DNA from: Actinomycetospora termitidis
Lineage (GTDB): Bacteria; Actinomycetota; Actinomycetes; Mycobacteriales; Pseudonocardiaceae
Reading direction: 5' to 3'
DNA: 64,000 bases
Assembly: GCF_030286555.1 (NCBI RefSeq)
Contig: NZ_JASVWF010000001.1
Span: forward strand, 248,001-312,000
Shown here: in pieces, positions 59,852-64,000 of the stretch
Layout: the number at the start of each line of letters is the position of its first letter
Numbering within the stretch: position 1 is the first letter of the stretch
Program-made: the position numbers and the translations under genes
The notes under the pieces: model-generated
What the model saw: only the letters and a program-made list of their open reading frames with translations
What the model was told of the DNA's origin: nothing
The model's database searches: none

Positions 59852-62800
59852 ATGGCCGTCGTCGAGGACACCCCCGTGCGCGTCACGGAGGATCCGCCGC
59901 CGACCACCCCGCGCTCGACCGTGCGGTCCGGGTGGTTCCTCGCCGCGCTCGCCGCGGTGACCGTCCTGCTCGGCGTCGCGATCCCGTTCGCGCCCGTCAC
60001 CGCCGACGACCCGGTCGTCTCCTGGCCGAAGGCCGGCGAGCCCGCGACGTCGACGAGCGTCCCGCTGGTGCCCTACCGCCCGCTCGCGATGACCGCCGAG
60101 GTGCCCTGCCAGGCCCTGCGCGGCGGCGGCGACGCCCTGCGCACGCAACCGGTCTCCGCGGGCACCCCCGGCCGCGGCCTGACGTTCTCGAACTCCGGCG
60201 GCCGCGTCACCGTCACCAGCGACGGCGCGACCCTCGTCGACGAGGTCCTCCCGCTCACGGGCTGCACCTACCGCTACGACAACGACGGCACGACGACCAC
60301 GCTCTCCCGCGACGGTCAGCAGCTCTACTCCGCGGCCGGCCAGGCCCCGCAGGTCGCCCAGCTCGCGACGGACGCCCCCGGCACCCCGGGGCTGTCCGCG
60401 ATGATCCACCCCGACGACCGCTACTCCAGCGTCCCGTCGCCGCTCAAGCTGACGCTGCTGATCCTGCACGTCCTCGCCCTCGCGGCGACGCTCGTGCTGG
60501 CCACCCGGCGGTGGTGGGGTCGCCACGACGGCGGCTTCGTGCGGCCGCGGTTCCACGGCGCGGACGTGGCGGTCGGGGTCGTCAGCCTCGCGTGGGTCGT
60601 GCTGTCGCCGCTGCAGAACGACGACTCCTGGTACCTGCTCATGGCCCGGAACGCCGGGGCGACGGGCTTCGTCGGGAACCAGATCTACATGTTCGACGCG
60701 ACGGAGAACCCGTTCGTCGGCAGCCAGTACCTCATGTCGATGTGGGGGTCGGTCGGGAACTGGCTCGGCATGTTCGGGTGGGGTCTGCTGTGGATGCGGA
60801 TCCTGCCGATGCTGCTGGGCCTGCTCACGTGGTTCCTGCTGCGCGGGGTCCTCTCGACCGCGCTCGGCCGCATCGAACGCCGCCGGTGGGTGCCCTGGAC
60901 GCTGCTCGGTGCGCACCTGGCCTGGTTCCTGCCCTACGGGATGGCGTTGCGGCCCGAGGTCTTCATCGTCCCCGTCTTCGCCGCGGTGCTCCTGCTCGCG
61001 GAGATCGCCCGACGGCGGGACGCGGTCGGCCCGCTGATCCCGGCGACGGCGCTGGCGGCGCTCTGCGTCACGATCTCGCCATCGGGCCTGGTGGCGGCCG
61101 CACCCGTCGTCGTGACCCTGCCGTGGGTCTTCCGGTGGCTGCGGACGACGACCTGGCGGACCCGGCTCGGCGTCGTCGGCGCCGTGGTCGCGGCCGGGAC
61201 GATCGCGATCCCGGTCGGGTTCGGCGACGCGACGCTCGGCGACGTCGTCGAGGCCACCGGTGTGCACTCCTGGTACTACGTGACGTTCCCCTGGTACGAG
61301 GAGTGGGCGCACTACCGGACGCTGATCGAGACCGGGACCTGGGGACGGCGGCTCCCGGTGCTGCTCACGCTGGTCCTGCTCGTGATCGTCTCGATCGGGT
61401 CCGGGCGCCGCGGCCGCAGCGACGGCCCGATCCACGCGTACACGCTCTCCACCGCGGTGACGACGGCCGTGGCGCTGTTCCTGCTCGCCCTCGGCCCGAC
61501 GAAGTGGGTCAACCACTTCGGCGCGATCGCCGCGCCCGGCACGCTGCTGCTGGCGCTCGCGATGCTCCAGACGCCGCTGCCGCGCCGGCCCGGCGCGCTG
61601 GTGACCGGGGCGGGCGTCGCCCTGCTGACCGGGGCGACCGTCCTCGGCTTCGCCGGGCCGAACACCTGGAAGCCCTACTCCGACCGCGGGCAGCCCTTCG
61701 GCAAGCACCTCGACCCCGACCTGTCGATGCTCGACATGGAGGGTCTCGCCCCGCACATCGGCCCGTTCTACCTGCGCCAGTTCTTCTGGTGGATCGCGCT
61801 GGCGGTCCTGGCGGCCGTCTTCGTCGCGTGGCGGCGCCGGCAACGCCGGCGCACGCACGGCATCACGCCTGACCGCGCCGTCCTCGTGCCCGCGGTGGTC
61901 ATGACGGCGCTGCTGATGGTCGCGGTGATGGTCTACGCGCCGGTGATCCAGGCGCCCGGCTGGTCCGTCGCCGGTGCGCAGCTCCAGGCCCTCGCCGGGC
62001 GGCCGTGCCAGCTCTCGAACTCCGTCGAGGTGATGGAGCGGGCCCCCACCGACCTGGGCGGGCCGGCCACACCCGCCGTCGGGACCGGGGACTTCGTCCT
62101 GACCGAACCGGGCAACGGCGGCCCCGACGACCCGCCCGTCCCGCCGCCCGGACCCGCGCCGGCCGGGAGCGGGCCCACGATGTGGCACGACGCCGTGACC
62201 ACCGACCCCGGGCTCCCGCAGCAGGGCACGGGCCTCGGCACCCTGACCACCGGGTGGTACCCCGTGCCGGCGGAGTCGACGGCGACGCACGTCGTCGTGC
62301 CGGTCGCGGGGAACGACCCGGACAAGCAGCGGGTCGTCGTCGAGTTCGGCTACGGGCCGGCCGCCGCCCCCAGCCGCACCACCGCCGTCACCGTGAACCC
62401 CGCGAACGGGCTGACCGCGCGGCAGTGGCAGGAGGTCCCGGTGCTGCTCCCCGGCGACCGGCCGAGCACGGTGCGGATCGTGGCGGAGGACCAGGTCGCC
62501 GGCCCGGACACCGCCCTCGCGGTGGCCCCGCCGCACCTCGCGGCGATGCAGCCGGTGCAGACGCTGACGGGTCCGGACTCCTCCGGCAACGGCCCGGCCT
62601 CCGGGCCGCCGGTCTTCGCCGACCAGCTGTCCGCCGTGCTCTGGCCGTGCGTGAACCAGGTGGCCGTGGCGCACGGGATCGCGCCGACGCCGACGGTCCG
62701 GCTGCAGGCCGCCGAGAACACGCCGGAGTTCATCCTCACGAACCCGACCTACGAGTCGTGGGGCGGGACGATGGTCCAGTCCGAGCGGACGTGGGCGACC

Positions 62801-62989
62801 GTGCGCATCTACTCCACCGTCACGGCGGGCGGCCCACCCACGCTGCAGTGGGGCAATGTCGACCGGATCGTCTACGACCACCCGACCGACAACTACGACC
62901 TCACCGTCGGCTCGGTCACCCGTGGGGGCCTGACCCGGTTCCCGACGCTCGCGTCGGAGGCGTACTCGGGGCGTGAGTACCTCGGCTGA
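59852..62989 (+). CDS. Arabinosyltransferase of the EmbA/B/C family (second)
   Basis: 1045 residues from an ATG at 59852. A cytoplasmic tail and helix (GWFLAALAAVTVLLGVAIPF), an extracellular domain, then the GT-C core with PLQNDDSWYLLMARNAG (acidic pair) and YGMALRPEVFIVPVFA. A large C-terminal beta-rich domain ends EAYSGREYLG. The proline motif region (ENPFVGSQYLMSMWG) diverges from EmbC-type PFGWFYE, suggesting an EmbA-like or specialised paralogue. It is divergent from gtrA and overlaps the third emb gene by 17 bp. Confidence 0.94.
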   Translation: MAVVEDTPVRVTEDPPPTTPRSTVRSGWFLAALAAVTVLLGVAIPFAPVTADDPVVSWPKAGEPATSTSVPLVPYRPLAMTAEVPCQALRGGGDALRTQPVSAGTPGRGLTFSNSGGRVTVTSDGATLVDEVLPLTGCTYRYDNDGTTTTLSRDGQQLYSAAGQAPQVAQLATDAPGTPGLSAMIHPDDRYSSVPSPLKLTLLILHVLALAATLVLATRRWWGRHDGGFVRPRFHGADVAVGVVSLAWVVLSPLQNDDSWYLLMARNAGATGFVGNQIYMFDATENPFVGSQYLMSMWGSVGNWLGMFGWGLLWMRILPMLLGLLTWFLLRGVLSTALGRIERRRWVPWTLLGAHLAWFLPYGMALRPEVFIVPVFAAVLLLAEIARRRDAVGPLIPATALAALCVTISPSGLVAAAPVVVTLPWVFRWLRTTTWRTRLGVVGAVVAAGTIAIPVGFGDATLGDVVEATGVHSWYYVTFPWYEEWAHYRTLIETGTWGRRLPVLLTLVLLVIVSIGSGRRGRSDGPIHAYTLSTAVTTAVALFLLALGPTKWVNHFGAIAAPGTLLLALAMLQTPLPRRPGALVTGAGVALLTGATVLGFAGPNTWKPYSDRGQPFGKHLDPDLSMLDMEGLAPHIGPFYLRQFFWWIALAVLAAVFVAWRRRQRRRTHGITPDRAVLVPAVVMTALLMVAVMVYAPVIQAPGWSVAGAQLQALAGRPCQLSNSVEVMERAPTDLGGPATPAVGTGDFVLTEPGNGGPDDPPVPPPGPAPAGSGPTMWHDAVTTDPGLPQQGTGLGTLTTGWYPVPAESTATHVVVPVAGNDPDKQRVVVEFGYGPAAAPSRTTAVTVNPANGLTARQWQEVPVLLPGDRPSTVRIVAEDQVAGPDTALAVAPPHLAAMQPVQTLTGPDSSGNGPASGPPVFADQLSAVLWPCVNQVAVAHGIAPTPTVRLQAAENTPEFILTNPTYESWGGTMVQSERTWATVRIYSTVTAGGPPTLQWGNVDRIVYDHPTDNYDLTVGSVTRGGLTRFPTLASEAYSGREYLG

Positions 62990-64000
62990 GTCCCGGGTGC
63001 GCCTGGTCGCCCTCGTCGCCGGCGTGGTGTCGGTGCTGGCGGCGCTGGCGTTCCCGTTCGCGCCGGTCACGCGGCCGGTGGTCACGTACGCGTGGCCCTC
63101 GTCCTCGGCGCCGACGGCCGCGGCGATCCCGATGCTGCCCTACCAGCCGGAGTCGCTCGACCTCTCCGTCGCCGCGTCGTCGGCCCGGGCGGTGCCGCGC
63201 GGCACGGTGCTGTTCTCCACCGCCCCCCTCACCCCGGACCCGCTCGCCGAACCGCTGCAGGGCCTGACGGTCCGGGTGTCCGACGACGGGGCCCTGGCCG
63301 TGACCTCGGGCGGGCGGACGTTCGAGCCGGTGCCGCTGCCGGCGGGGTCGCTGACGGTGTCGTCCACGATCTCGGCGACGACCCTGAGCGCGGACGGTCG
63401 CGAGGTGGAGCGCGCCGACGGTGACGTCCGGCCGGCCGTCGCGGGCGCGTTCACAGGTGCGCCGACGTCGGCCGGGCTGGAGTTCTCGGCCGTCGGCGAC
63501 ACGCGGTTCCAGACGACGGCGAGCGGGTGGAAGACCGCGCTCGGGGTCGTCGCCGTCCTGGCGTTCCTGGTGGCTCTCGGCGCCGTGTGGTGGTCGCGCC
63601 GCCGTGCCCGGGACGTCAGCAGTGCGGCCATGCTGACACTGGACGTCACGAACGCCGCCACCACGGGACGCCGGTGGCTCGCCGATCTCGGCGTCGTCGG
63701 CGGCCTGCTGCTGTGGCAGGTCATCGGGCCGCTGACCGTCGACGACGGGTACATCGCGGGGATCGTCCGGTCGCTGGGGCAGAACGGGCAGGTCGGCACC
63801 GTCTTCCGCTGGCTGAACTCGCCGGAGACGCCGTTCGGCTGGTTCTACGAGGTCCTCGCGCTCATCGCCGGCGTGGACCCCGCCCCGTTCTGGCTACGTC
63901 TGCCCGCGACGATGCTCGGGATCGTCGGCTGGTTCCTGCTCACGCGCTCGGTGCTGCCGCGACTCGGGGTCCCGAGGATGCCGCTGCTCGCCGGCGTCGT
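62973..64000 (+). CDS. Arabinosyltransferase of the EmbA/B/C family (third), cut by the window edge
   Basis: The visible ~342 residues start at a GTG at 62973 overlapping the previous emb gene; a GTG at 62997 is an alternative. They show a signal-anchor helix, the extracellular N-domain, then LTVDDGYIAGIVRS (acidic pair) and SPETPFGWFYEVLALIAG, the canonical Emb proline motif. Between the first helix after the N-domain and the next helix lies an extra ~14 residues (RDVSSAAMLTLDV) encoded by a 43-bp repeat that also occurs in an intergenic gap. The 3' end is beyond position 64000. Confidence 0.93.
   Translation, partial: MSTSAESRVRLVALVAGVVSVLAALAFPFAPVTRPVVTYAWPSSSAPTAAAIPMLPYQPESLDLSVAASSARAVPRGTVLFSTAPLTPDPLAEPLQGLTVRVSDDGALAVTSGGRTFEPVPLPAGSLTVSSTISATTLSADGREVERADGDVRPAVAGAFTGAPTSAGLEFSAVGDTRFQTTASGWKTALGVVAVLAFLVALGAVWWSRRRARDVSSAAMLTLDVTNAATTGRRWLADLGVVGGLLLWQVIGPLTVDDGYIAGIVRSLGQNGQVGTVFRWLNSPETPFGWFYEVLALIAGVDPAPFWLRLPATMLGIVGWFLLTRSVLPRLGVPRMPLLAGV
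63607..63649 (+). repeat. 43-bp repeat, copy inside the third emb gene
   Basis: Identical (reverse complement) to 49988-50030. The reading frame passes through it, giving a loop insertion between two membrane helices that is absent from the first emb gene. Confidence 0.9.

Overview
The window is chromosomal DNA of a very GC-rich actinobacterium. The best fit is a Pseudonocardiaceae-type organism (Pseudonocardia or Actinomycetospora-like). The reasons are the GTG-rich starts, pervasive 4-bp GTGA/ATGA gene overlaps, a proteasome activator (Bpa), Wzm/Wzt/GlfT1 galactan genes, several Emb arabinosyltransferases, an F420/deazaflavin-type oxidoreductase, a 6C small RNA and DUF1707/DUF3048/GPP34-type proteins. 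The genus is inferred from gene content only.

Layout. 1-4.6 kb: a cobalamin-riboswitch-led minus-strand operon (unrecognised 125-aa protein, CobC-like PLP enzyme, BluB-CobT fusion, CysG/CobA running off the left edge), each gene overlapping the next by 4 bp. 4.7-8.6 kb: LuxR regulator, then a one-carbon operon (fhs, cyclodeaminase, type II asparaginase). 8.7-18.3 kb: AEC transporter, mobA, ClC channel, lipoprotein, PPOX oxidoreductase, cupin, and a large bifunctional penicillin-binding protein with a ~500-residue Pro-rich N-terminus. 18.3-25 kb: SDR/acetamidase/monooxygenase operon, a membrane-anchored Ser/Thr kinase, DUF1707, DUF3048 and CsbD proteins. 25.1 kb: a 6C RNA behind a perfect 18-bp palindrome. 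25.4-39.4 kb: purU, a 38-aa membrane peptide, serine hydrolase, mtnA, SDR/TetR pair with twin operators, sterol desaturase-like protein, MerR/aminotransferase pair, S9 peptidase-GPP34, DUF3159, secreted nuclease. 39.5-48.4 kb: three tRNAs (Arg-ACG, Ser-GCT, Ser-TGA), zinc alcohol dehydrogenase, MprF-like protein, dienelactone-hydrolase-like protein, HisC-like aminotransferase, acyltransferase, LtrA. 48.4-64 kb: a block resembling Mycobacterium tuberculosis Rv3777-Rv3795 (quinone oxidoreductase, class V aminotransferase-like, Bpa, galactan ABC exporter, GlfT1, GtrA, three Emb proteins), interrupted by a DUF559 gene.

The most unusual aspect is a dense population of dispersed palindromic repeats, found both between genes and inside reading frames. 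A 70-bp repeat occurs in two direct copies that frame the DUF559 gene inside the otherwise conserved arabinogalactan block. A 43-bp repeat is identical in an intergenic gap and inside an emb coding sequence. A palindromic insertion lengthens CobT by about 46 residues. Two 46-50 nt perfect hairpins that differ by compensating base changes bracket the MprF-like gene. A 16-mer occurs at least five times, twice in coding sequence. Two intergenic arrays carry further repeat families. No insertion sequence, prophage or CRISPR array was seen.
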